Both the position numbers and the translations under genes were made by a program. A stretch of 39,099 nt of DNA. Source: Actinospica durhamensis. Its GTDB lineage: Bacteria; Actinomycetota; Actinomycetes; Streptomycetales; Catenulisporaceae. This document shows positions 9,156-18,063 of the stretch, piece by piece. Location of the stretch: assembly GCF_018139695.1 (NCBI RefSeq), contig NZ_JAGSOG010000053.1, forward strand, positions 1 to 39,099, written 5' to 3'. Within the stretch, counting starts at the first letter, position 1, and every line of letters starts with the position of its first letter. Under the pieces are notes generated by a model. The model was not told the DNA's origin. It saw nothing but the letters and a program-made list of their open reading frames with translations, and searched no databases.

Positions 9156-9368
9156 ACTGTCAATCGGCCGGGCCGACCGGCCGTCGAACCTGTTAAGCCG
9201 GAATGACCCCGCCGAACGGCCCCGCCGATCACTACCAGGCCTCTGATACCTGCGACGTCATGAAATCCAGATCCCGATGCGGGTAATAAGAAATCCTCTT
9301 CACCTACCCGGTCCACGACCGAGGGCGAGCAGCCTGCCCGCCCCGGCGCCACGGCGATGCCGGGACCG
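9156..9368. other. Gap between small ORF and adenylation gene
   Basis: About 210 bases with no convincing gene. The inverted repeat TGACA-GTA-TGTCA (9149-9161), read on the minus strand, overlaps a TTGACA hexamer, which would suit a promoter and operator for the aminotransferase and small ORF. I see no matching -10 box at the right spacing. Confidence 0.3.
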
Positions 9369-10829
9369 TCAGCCGCCCTGAAGCCCACGGGCCGTCTCCT
9401 CGAGGTTCAGTAGTTCCCTGACGCGGCGTCGGTCGGCTTTGCCGCCGGGCAGCAGCGGCAGGGTCGGCAGCACCACCACGCGGTCGGGTATGTCCCGGCC
9501 GAGCGGCGCGCGCAGTCTCCGGTGCAGGCCGGCCGCGGCGGCCGGGTCGGGGCCTTCCACGGCCAGCACGATCTCGCTGTTGGAGGTGAGCTGGACGCAG
9601 CAGGCCGCCCGGACTTCCGCCAGTTCCGCTGCCGCCGCTTCGATGCGCATGATGTCTACGAAGGTGCCTCGGCGTTTGACCAGGGAGTCCAGCCGGCCGA
9701 CGATCACCAGGTTGCCTTCGGGGTCGAGTAGACCGCGGTCCTGGGTCTGGAAGCGGGTTATGCCGTGCTCGCGGCGCAGACGGCTGAGGTCGTCGGGCGA
9801 GCAGGTGCCCGGCAGGTACCCCAGCGATCCGTGCGGGGTCGTGATGAGCACCCGCAGGGCGTCGCCGTGTTCGCTCGTCGGTTCCGCGGGGACCAGGTCG
9901 ACCCGGGCGTTCGGCAGTGGGCGGCCGACCGGCTGTAGGCCGGGGCCGCAGTCGGCCGGGATCTCGTGGTGGAACCGGGCCAGCGTGGTCTCGGACGGCC
10001 CGTACAGGTTCACCACCCGAGTGCGCGGCGCGGCCGCGCGCCAGCGCTGGACGTGCCGTCCGTACAACGGTTCGCCTGCGAACAGGGTGTAGCGCAACGA
10101 GTCCACGGTTGGCCCGTCCGCGACGAGCCATCTCGCGCTCAGGCTCGGTACCGCGTGCAGCACTTCGATGCCGTGCTCTGCCAGCCAGGGCAGCACCGCG
10201 GGCGGGGTGAACCGGACTGCCTGGTTCGCGATGTGCAGTTCGCCGCCGGAACACAGGGGGAGTAGCAGGTCGCGGTAGACCACGTCGAACGAGGGCGAGG
10301 TCAGCATCGCGACGCGGGTACCGGGTCGCACGTCCAACTCGGCGATCTCCCAGTCCAGGAAGGCCAGCAGGCCGGCGGCCTGTCCCACGATGCCCTTGGG
10401 GGTGTCCTGCGTTCCGGAGGAGAAGACCACATAGCCGGCCTCGGTGGGCAGCGTCCGCGGGTTCGGCTCCCCGGTCGGCTCGAGCTCGTCCTTGTCGGCC
10501 CGGAGCACCGCCGCGGGCCGGGCCGCCTCCCAGACGGCGTCGACTCCGGACTGCGGCAGCCCCTCGTCGATGAGCAGCGGGACCAACCCGGCTGCCCGGG
10601 CACCCAGGAACGCCGACGGCAGGCCGGTTCCGTCGCCGCAGAGCACAGCTACCAGGGTGCCCGGTGCCAGCCCCAACGTCGCGCAGCGCTCCCACCACGC
10701 GTCCACTCTGAGCCACAGCTCCCGGTAGTCGAGTACCTCGGCCGTGCCGACGACGGCCGTGCGATCGGGGTGCAGGGCCGCGATACGGCCGACGCGTTCG
10801 ACGACCGGGCACCGGGCTGCGTGAGCCAC
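9369..10829 (-). CDS. Free-standing adenylation enzyme (ANL superfamily)
   Basis: This 486-residue NRPS-type adenylation enzyme has no carrier domain. The start is a GTG at 10829 with only a weak GGTGA upstream. Motifs run in order: A3 as FSSGTQDTPKG (altered from the usual TSGTTGxPKG), A4 region SFDVVYRDL, A5 LYGPSETT, A7 as FQTQDRG (the usual YRTGD is changed but keeps Asp), A8 GRLDSLVKRRG and A10 PGGKADRR with the catalytic lysine. Hand alignment to GrsA suggests D-V-Y-H-L-A-L-L-A-K as specificity residues; the substrate is unclear. It probably charges the free carrier protein encoded at 4733. The edited A3 and A7 motifs may mean slower or altered chemistry, but all essential residues seem present. 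Confidence 0.88.
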   Translation of the reverse strand: MAHAARCPVVERVGRIAALHPDRTAVVGTAEVLDYRELWLRVDAWWERCATLGLAPGTLVAVLCGDGTGLPSAFLGARAAGLVPLLIDEGLPQSGVDAVWEAARPAAVLRADKDELEPTGEPNPRTLPTEAGYVVFSSGTQDTPKGIVGQAAGLLAFLDWEIAELDVRPGTRVAMLTSPSFDVVYRDLLLPLCSGGELHIANQAVRFTPPAVLPWLAEHGIEVLHAVPSLSARWLVADGPTVDSLRYTLFAGEPLYGRHVQRWRAAAPRTRVVNLYGPSETTLARFHHEIPADCGPGLQPVGRPLPNARVDLVPAEPTSEHGDALRVLITTPHGSLGYLPGTCSPDDLSRLRREHGITRFQTQDRGLLDPEGNLVIVGRLDSLVKRRGTFVDIMRIEAAAAELAEVRAACCVQLTSNSEIVLAVEGPDPAAAAGLHRRLRAPLGRDIPDRVVVLPTLPLLPGGKADRRRVRELLNLEETARGLQGG

Positions 10830-11159
10830 GAGGTCACCGGCCGGAGGCGGCGTCGGTGCGCTGGACCGGGACGCCGGCCGGCTCTGGAAAACGTACTCTG
10901 ATATCTACCGCTACTGACATGTCCATGCCGATACCGGACCTTCCACTTCTGGTTCGGCGCGTCCGCCACCTCGGGCTCGGATGTCCTGCTCTGCCGATTG
11001 TCACGTCGGGGGATGTTCCGGGGCATCTCCGGCGTTGCCCGGCGGGGGCAGAACCCCACTCGCCCTGGGCACGTCCGACAATCCGCAACCAGGAGGATTC
11101 GAACGCTCGCGCCGCATGCCTATGTTGATGGGCACAGTCGCACAAGCGCGGAGGACGCC
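10830..11159. other. Divergent promoter region with possible short ORF
   Basis: This 330-base gap separates the minus-strand adenylation gene from the plus-strand solute-binding gene. The stretch around 10885-10930 is AT-richer than its surroundings and is the likely promoter zone. On the minus strand a short frame from ATG 10926 to a stop at 10834 ends four bases before the adenylation GTG; it could be a 30-residue leader peptide coupled to that gene, but its ribosome-binding site is weak. Confidence 0.3.
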
Positions 11160-12530
11160 GTGTCAGATTTGACCGCAGCGCACGAGCCGATAGAAATCGA
11201 CGTATGGCTCGCGGTGAGCCCGAAGATCCCCGGTACGGACGAGTACTCGCTTCCAGGCTTCGGCTACGCGAGAGTCGAGGCGGCGGAGTCGTTCAACCGC
11301 GCCCATCCGCAATATCGGGTGAAGACCCGCATGGTGGACTTCAGGGCGCTGCCGGAGGAGGTCGGCGTGGCGGTGGCGAGCGGAAACCCGCCGGACATCG
11401 CGGAGTACAACTACTCGTCGACTCAGGTCGCGCTCGACATGCGCGCCCGCAACGGTGATCCGCTGTTCGCGCCGATCCAGCGCGCGATCGGCGGCCGCAC
11501 CGAGATCCTCGGGGAACCGGTGGTCATCGACGACCTCTTGCCCGCCGTGCGCAACTACTTCAGTCTGGGCGGCGAACTGGTTTCCATGCCGTCGATCCTC
11601 TCGACCAACGTCTTGTTCGGGAACAAGGACATACTCGAGCGTGCCGGCGTCGAACGGATGCCGGCGACATGGCAGGAACTGCAGGACGCGTGCGCCGCCA
11701 TCGCCAAGCTGCCGGACGGACCCGCGCACGGCGCCGCCTGGCCCATCTACGGCTGGCTGTTCCACATGGAGATCGCCGGCCAAGGCGCATTGTTCTGCAA
11801 CCATGACAACGGCCGGTCGGGCCGGTCCACCCGGGTCTTCTTCGATTCTCCCGAAATGCTCAACTACGTGCGGTGGCTCAAGAGCTTGTACGACCACGGC
11901 TACTACCACTACACCGGTGAGCCCCGCGACTACTTCGCCGGCATGGAGGCATTCGCACGCCAGGAGGTCGCGTTCGCGGTCACATCGTCGGCGGTCAGCC
12001 AAGCCATGGCAGACGCGGCGGCCGAAGGCGGTTTCGGCCTCCTGGTGGGCCAACTGCCGCGTCACGATGCGCGCTCGTCCCCGGGCGGGGCCCTCGGCGG
12101 CCACTCGTTCTTCCTGACCGCCGGCCTGCCGAAGGAGAAAGAGGACGGCGCGCTCGCCTTCCTCCAGCATCAACTCAACCTGCAGCACGCGGTAGCGCGT
12201 ACCAACGACCGTTCACTGCCGCTGACCATACCGGCGCACGACCAGGTCATGGCGGATGCCTGGGTCGAGCCGCACCCCGGCTTCCGTATCGCGACCGAGC
12301 AGGTCACCTCGGCGGACCTGACGCCGGTGGCAGCCGGCCCGATGCTCGGCAACCTCAACGGCGTCAACACCCCCGCCACATACGCGCTGGAGGACGTGCT
12401 GCTCAGAGGCGCGGATCCCAAGAGCCGATTCCGCGCGGCGACCGAGGAAGCTCAACTGGTGCTCGACCATCACAACGCGGCAGCCCTCGCATACCCGCCC
12501 GTGACCCCGGAGGTGCTCAGAGGAGGCTGA
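11160..12530 (+). CDS. Solute-binding-protein-fold protein lacking a signal peptide
   Basis: This 456-residue protein has the layout of ABC importer sugar/glycerol-phosphate binding proteins (UgpB/MalE-like). Features are a first strand IEIDVWLAVSPKIPG, SGNPPDIAEYNY, a hinge strand around MPSILSTNVLFGNKDILERAG, then ATWQELQDAC and a late region for clamshell closure. GGAGG at 11150-11154, five bases before the GTG at 11160, fixes the start. From there the protein begins directly with the mature domain, with no hydrophobic leader or lipobox, and the upstream frame is arginine-rich with none either. No ABC permease or ATPase gene is near. It may therefore act in the cytoplasm, binding an intermediate or product. 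Clavulanic acid clusters have precedent for binding proteins needed in biosynthesis. Confidence 0.85.
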   Translation: MSDLTAAHEPIEIDVWLAVSPKIPGTDEYSLPGFGYARVEAAESFNRAHPQYRVKTRMVDFRALPEEVGVAVASGNPPDIAEYNYSSTQVALDMRARNGDPLFAPIQRAIGGRTEILGEPVVIDDLLPAVRNYFSLGGELVSMPSILSTNVLFGNKDILERAGVERMPATWQELQDACAAIAKLPDGPAHGAAWPIYGWLFHMEIAGQGALFCNHDNGRSGRSTRVFFDSPEMLNYVRWLKSLYDHGYYHYTGEPRDYFAGMEAFARQEVAFAVTSSAVSQAMADAAAEGGFGLLVGQLPRHDARSSPGGALGGHSFFLTAGLPKEKEDGALAFLQHQLNLQHAVARTNDRSLPLTIPAHDQVMADAWVEPHPGFRIATEQVTSADLTPVAAGPMLGNLNGVNTPATYALEDVLLRGADPKSRFRAATEEAQLVLDHHNAAALAYPPVTPEVLRGG

Positions 12531-12833
12531 CTCGGACCTTTGGTTGTAGGTGGAGGTGGTGATCCAGCTCTCGATGTCGGGGTGTCATCTGGAGTGTAGA
12601 CGAGGCCTGATCGCGCAGCCGGGGCCAAAAGGGTTGAAAAATCTCCGAAGTTGCCAATAGCCTTGGCCGACAGGTGTCGGCAAGGACGCTTCGCGACAGG
12701 CGGAAACAGGCAGCCCGCTCCTCCTCGGCGATGCCAGCCGTCGTGCTCCGGCACACCGGCGGAATCGATCGGGGTTGTTGGATCCGGGCCGAGCCCGCGA
12801 GTGCGCCGTCATGACCGTAGGAGATGGTGACGG
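12531..12833. other. Intergenic region, no gene seen
   Basis: About 300 bases follow the solute-binding gene. They contain one hairpin (12661-12685) and, next to the following gene, GGAGATGG as a probable ribosome-binding site. Frames on both strands are short, arginine- and proline-rich and unlike known families. The promoter of the SCO6745-type gene should lie in the right half. Confidence 0.4.
12661..12685. terminator. Hairpin downstream of the solute-binding gene
   Basis: CCTTGGCCGACA is followed by its near-exact inverse TGTCGGCAAGG (one bulged G). It forms an 11-bp stem about 130 bases past the stop of the solute-binding gene. No T-run follows, as is usual in high-GC actinobacteria. 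It is a candidate terminator for the cluster's right end. Confidence 0.45.
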
Positions 12834-13658
12834 ATGCCGCACCCACGGGCCAAGGTGCACCGCATGTTCGAGCTCGTCGAGCCGATCGGCACCGTCGCGT
12901 TCTCCGAGGTGACGACCGAGGCGTTCCTGGCCCTGGGCATGCGCAACTACTGGGACGGATACTTCGCGGGCCGGGCTGCGCCGCTGGGGTCGGCGTCGGC
13001 CGAGGTGGTGCACGCGGTCTTCTACAACTTCGCCGACGGCGAGGTGGCGCGCCACATTCCGTGGGTCTGGGAGAAGACCACCCCGCAGGAGGCGATCGCC
13101 GCGCGGGAGCGGGGCAGCGCCGCCGCACTGCGGCAGATGATCGGGCACCTCGCCGACTCGCCCGGCCTGGTGCGGGTCGCCGACCTCGCCACCCTGGCGG
13201 CGCTCAGCGCACCGACCGATGGGCGGGCGCTGTACGCCGGGCTCCGGACGCTCGACGTGCCCGAGGAGCCGGTGGCCAGGCTCTGGCACGCTGCGACGCT
13301 GTTGCGTGAGCACCGCGGCGACGGCCACAATGCGGCCCTCCTCGCCCACGGCATCGGCGGCACCGAGGCCCACGTTCTGCTCGCGCTCTCCCTCGGAATG
13401 AGGGCGCAGGACTTCGGCCGGCTCCGCCACCTGCCTGAGCCACGGCTGACCGCCGTCCTCGACGGGCTGCGCGGCCGCGGCCTGGTGGACGCGGCCGGCG
13501 GGTTCACCGACGCCGGCCGGGAGACCAGGCAGCGGATCGAGGCCCTCACCGACGAGCTGGCGGCGCCGGCGTATGACGTGCTCAGCGCGGACGAGCTCGA
13601 CGAACTGGTCGCGCGGCTGGAGCTGATCGCCGCCGCGATGAAGGCCGTCAACGATTGA
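12834..13658 (+). CDS. SCO6745-family protein (helical, winged-helix-like C-terminus)
   Basis: This 274-residue protein matches the actinobacterial SCO6745-type family, recognisable by an N-terminal FE.(V/I)...F....AF...G segment, YFAGRAAPLG near residue 45, and a later GDGHNAALLAHGI segment followed by EAHVLLAL. The last third resembles a MarR-like winged helix (LDGLRGRGLVD, FTDAGRETRQRIE), so DNA or ligand binding is possible, but the family role is not established. The ATG at 12834 is used; GGAG lies about ten bases before it. A 100-base piece of this gene (13251-13350) recurs almost exactly at 20250-20349. Confidence 0.82.
   Translation: MPHPRAKVHRMFELVEPIGTVAFSEVTTEAFLALGMRNYWDGYFAGRAAPLGSASAEVVHAVFYNFADGEVARHIPWVWEKTTPQEAIAARERGSAAALRQMIGHLADSPGLVRVADLATLAALSAPTDGRALYAGLRTLDVPEEPVARLWHAATLLREHRGDGHNAALLAHGIGGTEAHVLLALSLGMRAQDFGRLRHLPEPRLTAVLDGLRGRGLVDAAGGFTDAGRETRQRIEALTDELAAPAYDVLSADELDELVARLELIAAAMKAVND
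13251..13350 (+). repeat. 100-bp direct repeat, copy 1 (inside SCO6745-type gene)
   Basis: This segment of the SCO6745-type gene is repeated in the same orientation at 20250-20349, with one difference in 100 bases (C at 13328, T at 20327). The flanks differ immediately on both sides. This copy lies in an intact reading frame and is the presumed source. Confidence 0.95.
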
Positions 13659-13788
13659 GCCGCGCCGAGCCTGCGCTGCAGCCGGTTGCGCCGAAGCGAA
13701 GGATCTGGGCGCGCGATACGTCGATATGCACAGGGCGGAGACTCGTCGCGGCGCTGCTGCATCCTCCGCCGACGGCTGATTTCCGCAA

Positions 13789-13818
13789 CCGTCCCGGAAA
13801 CGACCGTTTCCGGGACGG
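13789..13818. terminator. Perfect 13-bp hairpin between convergent genes
   Basis: CCGTCCCGGAAAC, a GACC loop, then GTTTCCGGGACGG form an uninterrupted 13-bp stem with a tetraloop. It sits midway between the stop of the SCO6745-type gene and the stop of the peptidase gene, so it can end transcription from both sides. No T-tract follows on either strand. Confidence 0.8.
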
Positions 13819-13889
13819 CGTCGCGGGCCTTGGAGTCCCGGACCAGGCCGGTCGCAGCTGAGCAGCGATGCGGCTTTGAGCGCAGGAAC

Positions 13890-15854
13890 TCACCAAGCGC
13901 GGTAGGAGTCCAGGTAAGCGCTGGTCGGTGTGCCGACCCCGGTGACGTCGTCGTACCCGGGGGAGGCGGTGAGGGACTCGTCCTGACCGAAGGTGATCAC
14001 TGAGTCGGAGAGCGCTCCCGTGAGGAGGTTGCGCGACTCGTCGGCCATTGCGATCGGCACTCCAGACCCCTGCGGGTAGTCGGTGACGTCGTGGAAGGCG
14101 CGGGAACGGTAGAGCAGGTATATCGCCGGGTTGGCGAAACCGAGCGGGACGCCGCCCTCGGCCTGTTCGGCGTCAGCCTGGATCCCGGCGATCAGCGGGG
14201 TGGCGAGGCTGGTGCCGCCGGCCCGGCCCTCCAGGTACTGCGGCGTCGAGCCGGGGGGCAGTGCCAGCGTGATCCCGATGAGCATCCCGGTGTCCGGGTC
14301 GGCGTCGGCCGCGAGATCGGGTATCTCCCGCATCGGCGTGCCCTCCCCGGCCGGTGCGCTGAGCCGGTCGGGGACGACGCCGCGCTGATAGGCCGGCTGA
14401 TCGAACAGGGTGCTTCGGCCGCCGCCGGAGCCCCCGACGAAGCTTCCGGGCAGGCCGGACCAGCTTCCTCCGTCGGCGGACAGCGATGCGGACAGGCTTC
14501 CCCAACCGGTCTCCCACAGGTACTGGCCCGACCGGCCGACGGCGAGGCTGGTGCCGCCGACGCTGGTGGCCCACGGGTCGCTGGCCGGGTACTGGACCGC
14601 GGTGGTGTGCTGGGCGGTGGCCGAGGACCAGTCGCCGTTGTCCCCGGCGGAGAAGTAGAACCCGATCCCCTCGGCCGCGCCCTGCTCCATGATCCGGTCG
14701 AACGCCGCGATCAGATCGGGCGGGATCTGATCCTCGGTGCCCAGGTGCCAGGAGTTGCTGACGATGTCGGCGAGGCGGCCGTCGACGATGCGGGTCTCCG
14801 CGTCGAGGGTGTCGTCGTTCACCGAACCGCAGTCCGCCCCGACGTAGACGAGGTCGGCCCCGGGCGCCATGGTGTGTACGGCGTCGACGTCGAGCGCCGC
14901 CTCGGTGGACGGCCCGGCCGGGCAGGATGTGGCGATGTCCGAGGGAAGGCTCTCGGTGAACTGGCCGGGGCGCAGTTGCGGGAGCCCGTTGGTCTGGCTG
15001 TAGGTGTCCAGGTCCTGTTCCAGGGTCGGTGCGCTCCCCTCGTCCACCACGGCGATGGTGACGCCGCGTCCGGTCAGCCCGGAGCCCGCGACGCCGTAGG
15101 CGGACCGCAGTTGCGCGGGGGTGTACCCGCACATGTCCCAGTTCAGCGTGGCGCCGTAGGCGAGGGGAAGCCCGGCGGCCTTGTCCTGGCCGTCGTACGC
15201 GGAACAGGCGCCGACATTGGCCGAGGCGGAATCGGAACCGACCGGGTCGAACTGCACGTCGCCCGTCATGTGGGCGGTGCTGGTGGTCAGTCCGCTGACC
15301 GTCAGCACGTCCGGGGCCAACGCGGCGGGCACGCTGACCGCGGACGCCGGAGCCTGCTCGATTCCTTCCGCGGTGCGGTAGCGGTGCACGGCCGTGTCGA
15401 AAGCCGAGGCGATGTCCGACCCGGATCCGCTCGCCGCGACGTAGTGCGAGTTCGTGGCGGTGACGCGCAGTCCCGCGTCGGCCAGCCAGCCTTCGACGGT
15501 TGTGATCTGCCGCGAGGTGGGACCGAAGCGGGCTTCGAACTGAAGGGGCGTGAGGTAGCGCCGGTAGTCGGCGTTCCCGGGCGTGGAAACGTCGAGCGCG
15601 TAGGCGGCGAGCCCGCCCGGGTCGGAACCCGCCAGGTAGACGCGGACGCTCTGTGTCGTGTCGGCCGGGACCGCCCCGGCGTCAGAGGAGCTCGACGCCC
15701 AGGCGGGCCGCGTCCCGACCAGCGTCGTGCGCGCAGTGGCCGAGTCCGCCGAGGCCGGCGGCGTGGTGAGCACACCCGTCACCAGGGACGTGACGACGGC
15801 GAGCGTCCCGAGGGCGGAACGTGTGGCACGCGATTTGTGTCTCGATCGCTGCAT
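13890..15854 (-). CDS. Secreted S53 (sedolisin/kumamolisin-type) serine-carboxyl peptidase
   Basis: This 654-residue preproprotein is an acid-active endopeptidase. ATG 15854, with AGAGAGG six bases upstream, starts a signal peptide: basic MQRSRHKSR, a hydrophobic core and a PASA cleavage site near residue 35. A pro-domain follows to roughly residue 230 (YRRYLTPLQFEARFG is typical of pro-kumamolisins). The catalytic set is complete: Glu318 and Asp322 in STEAALDVD, Asp405 (oxyanion) in FSAGDNGD and Ser549 in GGTSLATP. A calcium-site segment, GYDDVTGVGTP, is near the C-terminus. It is probably a monocistronic scavenging protease. No link to the neighbouring clusters is visible. Confidence 0.95.
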   Translation of the reverse strand: MQRSRHKSRATRSALGTLAVVTSLVTGVLTTPPASADSATARTTLVGTRPAWASSSSDAGAVPADTTQSVRVYLAGSDPGGLAAYALDVSTPGNADYRRYLTPLQFEARFGPTSRQITTVEGWLADAGLRVTATNSHYVAASGSGSDIASAFDTAVHRYRTAEGIEQAPASAVSVPAALAPDVLTVSGLTTSTAHMTGDVQFDPVGSDSASANVGACSAYDGQDKAAGLPLAYGATLNWDMCGYTPAQLRSAYGVAGSGLTGRGVTIAVVDEGSAPTLEQDLDTYSQTNGLPQLRPGQFTESLPSDIATSCPAGPSTEAALDVDAVHTMAPGADLVYVGADCGSVNDDTLDAETRIVDGRLADIVSNSWHLGTEDQIPPDLIAAFDRIMEQGAAEGIGFYFSAGDNGDWSSATAQHTTAVQYPASDPWATSVGGTSLAVGRSGQYLWETGWGSLSASLSADGGSWSGLPGSFVGGSGGGRSTLFDQPAYQRGVVPDRLSAPAGEGTPMREIPDLAADADPDTGMLIGITLALPPGSTPQYLEGRAGGTSLATPLIAGIQADAEQAEGGVPLGFANPAIYLLYRSRAFHDVTDYPQGSGVPIAMADESRNLLTGALSDSVITFGQDESLTASPGYDDVTGVGTPTSAYLDSYRAW

Positions 15855-16332
15855 GATTGACCTCTCTGGTAATTTGGGGGAACGGCAGGCCATTGCTTCC
15901 CCGTGGGTCGACAAACGTATCAGGCGTCATATTCACTGAGTTCGGGCAGGGTGCCCCACAGGCGCAGCAGCCGGGGCACCGGGCGGCTGCGGCTGCGGCT
16001 GCGGCCGCGGCGGCTGAGGCGGCTGTGGGCACCGCGAGACTGCTGCGAAGAGTCCCGGAGGCGATCAGGGTGGCCGACTGAAGCGCCCAGGGCCGTCCGC
16101 GGCCGTCAGGGGGTCTCGTCCGCCCCGGCCATCCTGCTGTTTCCACGCATCTCGGCTACTGCCACCCCGCCGTCACCCTGGAGAACGTCAACGCCGCGTG
16201 AAGCGGCTCACTCCACCGCACCCCGATCCCGCCACCGCCGACCAGGTCTCCGTGCGGCCTGGCCGGCGGATCACCTCCGCTCTCGCGAAGAGCTCGGGAT
16301 GCGCTCGATCCGCGGACGTCACCGCGTGCTGG
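15855..16332. other. Intergenic region with alanine-codon-like triplet repeat
   Basis: About 480 bases lie between the peptidase start and the stop of the pyruvate oxidase-like gene. At roughly 15983-16025 there is a GCGGCT/GCGGCC triplet run that translates as poly-alanine in one frame; it looks like a simple-sequence repeat, not part of a gene. The rest, including the peptidase promoter, has no recognisable coding content. Confidence 0.5.
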
Positions 16333-18063
16333 TTAGTCCTTCTCCCCGTTGCTGACCAGTCCCTCCTTCAGTTTCGCGATGGCGAAGCCCCACGCGTCGG
16401 CGGCGGTGGCCTTCGGCGGCAGTGCGATCTCCTCCGGGTTGGTGAGCACGTCCAGCAGGACCGGACCGTCGAGGGCGAGGGCCTCGGCGACCGCTGCGTC
16501 GAGCGCGGCCGGGTCCTCGACGCGGATCCCGGTGAGCCCGAGGGCTTGCGCGACCGCGGCGAGGTCCGGGTTGGCGAGTTCGGTGCCGAACTCGGGCAGG
16601 CCGCCTTGCTCCTGTTCCAGCTTGACCATGCCGAGCCGGCCGTTGTCGAAGACCACGAACTTGACCGGCAGCCGGTAGGCCACCGCGGTGATCAGATCCC
16701 CGAGCAGCATGGTGAGCCCGCCGTCGCCGCAGAACGCGACGACCTGGCGGCCGCGGTCGAGAGCGGCCGCCCCGAGGGCCTGTGGCATGGCGTTCGCCAT
16801 CGAGCCGAGGTTGTAGGAGCCGAGCATGCGGCGGGTGCCGCGCATGGTGACGAAGCGGGAGAACCAGACCGTGGACATGCCCGTGTCGCTGGTGAACACG
16901 GCGTCCTCGGCCGCGTGCGCGTCCACGGCGGCGGCCAGCGCCTCCGGCCGGATGCGCGCCTCGGTGTTGTCCAGGCGCGAACGGATGCGTCCCACCAGGC
17001 CCTGGTCGTGCTTCGGGTCGACGAGTCGGCGCTGACGCTCCTGCCAGGATGCGTAGGACGCCCGGGCCCGGTCGAGGTGGGCGCGGTCGGTCTTGGCCGC
17101 GACGCGCCCGCGCAGCGCGCTGAGCGCGGTCCCGGCGTCGCCGACGACGCCGACGTCCACCGGCACGCGCCGGCCGAGATGCTCGGCCCGCAGGTCGATC
17201 TGCACCGTCGGAACGCCCTCGGGAAGCCACTGCGGGTACGGGAAGTCGGTGCCGACCATCAGCAGCAGGTCCGCCGCGGCGAAGGCCTCGCGGGTGGACG
17301 GGTTGCCGATCAGCCCGCTCTGGCCGATCTGGTACGGGTTGTCCTGCTCGAGTATCTCCTTCGCCTTGAGCGTCAGCACCATCGGTGCGCTCAGGTGCCC
17401 GGCGAGCTCCAGTACCTCGGCTCGCGCCGCCCGGGCACCGGTCCCGACGAGCATCGTGACCTTCTCCGCTTCGTCGATCAGGCGCGCGGCCTCGGCCACA
17501 TCGGCCTCGTCCGGCACGAGCAGTGGGCGGCGCACGTGGATGCGGACCCCGGCGTCGCCGGGTACGGACATCGCGCCCACGTCGCCGGGCAGGGTGAGCA
17601 CGGCCACGCCCGGGCGCGCGTAGGCCGCCTGGACGGCCTGCGCGAGCACCCGCGGGAGCTGAGCCGGGGAGGTGACCGTGTGCCGGTACGCGGCCACGTC
17701 GGCGAAGAGCGCGTCGTTGTCCACCTCCTGGAAGTAGTCGCTGCCCGCCTCGGCCAGCGGCACCTGGCCGCAGATCGCCAGCACCGGCGCGTGTGACTTC
17801 TTCGCGTCGTACAGTCCGTTGAGCAGGTGGATCGAGCCCGGACCGACCGTGCCCATGCACACCCCGAGCGTGCCGGTCAGCTGCGCCTGCGCGCCTGCGG
17901 CGAAGGCGGCGGCCTCCTCGTGCCGGGTCCCGATCCACTCCAGCCGCTCCTCGCGCCGGATGGCGTCGGTCACCGGGTTGAGCGCGTCGCCCACGACTCC
18001 CCAGACCGAGCGCACGCCCTGGTCCGCGAGCGCGGTGACGATGAGTTCTGCGACGGTGGTCAT
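16333..18063 (-). CDS. poxB: ThDP-dependent pyruvate oxidase/dehydrogenase (PoxB-like)
   Basis: This 576-residue protein is close in size to E. coli PoxB (572). It would decarboxylate pyruvate to acetate with ThDP and FAD. The PYR domain starts MTTVAELIV and has the ThDP-activating glutamate at 50 in RHEEAAAF. A central FAD-type domain follows, then the PP domain with GDGGLTMLLGD and a downstream VFDNGRLG, which together give the GDG-to-N cofactor signature. The ATG at 18063 overlaps the upstream gene's TGA (ATGA), with GAGGAG seven bases before it, so the two genes are translationally coupled. Relatives acting on other 2-oxo acids exist, so the substrate is likely but not proven. Confidence 0.88.
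   Translation of the reverse strand: MTTVAELIVTALADQGVRSVWGVVGDALNPVTDAIRREERLEWIGTRHEEAAAFAAGAQAQLTGTLGVCMGTVGPGSIHLLNGLYDAKKSHAPVLAICGQVPLAEAGSDYFQEVDNDALFADVAAYRHTVTSPAQLPRVLAQAVQAAYARPGVAVLTLPGDVGAMSVPGDAGVRIHVRRPLLVPDEADVAEAARLIDEAEKVTMLVGTGARAARAEVLELAGHLSAPMVLTLKAKEILEQDNPYQIGQSGLIGNPSTREAFAAADLLLMVGTDFPYPQWLPEGVPTVQIDLRAEHLGRRVPVDVGVVGDAGTALSALRGRVAAKTDRAHLDRARASYASWQERQRRLVDPKHDQGLVGRIRSRLDNTEARIRPEALAAAVDAHAAEDAVFTSDTGMSTVWFSRFVTMRGTRRMLGSYNLGSMANAMPQALGAAALDRGRQVVAFCGDGGLTMLLGDLITAVAYRLPVKFVVFDNGRLGMVKLEQEQGGLPEFGTELANPDLAAVAQALGLTGIRVEDPAALDAAVAEALALDGPVLLDVLTNPEEIALPPKATAADAWGFAIAKLKEGLVSNGEKD

Noticed and set aside
14091-15860. Long antisense frame over the S53 peptidase
   Set aside because: The peptidase strand has a signal peptide and a full catalytic set; the antisense product is Gly/Arg-rich noise.
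15983-16025. GCGGCT-type triplet run as part of an alanine-rich protein
   Set aside because: No gene-like frame surrounds it and no start or ribosome-binding site fits; more likely a simple-sequence repeat.
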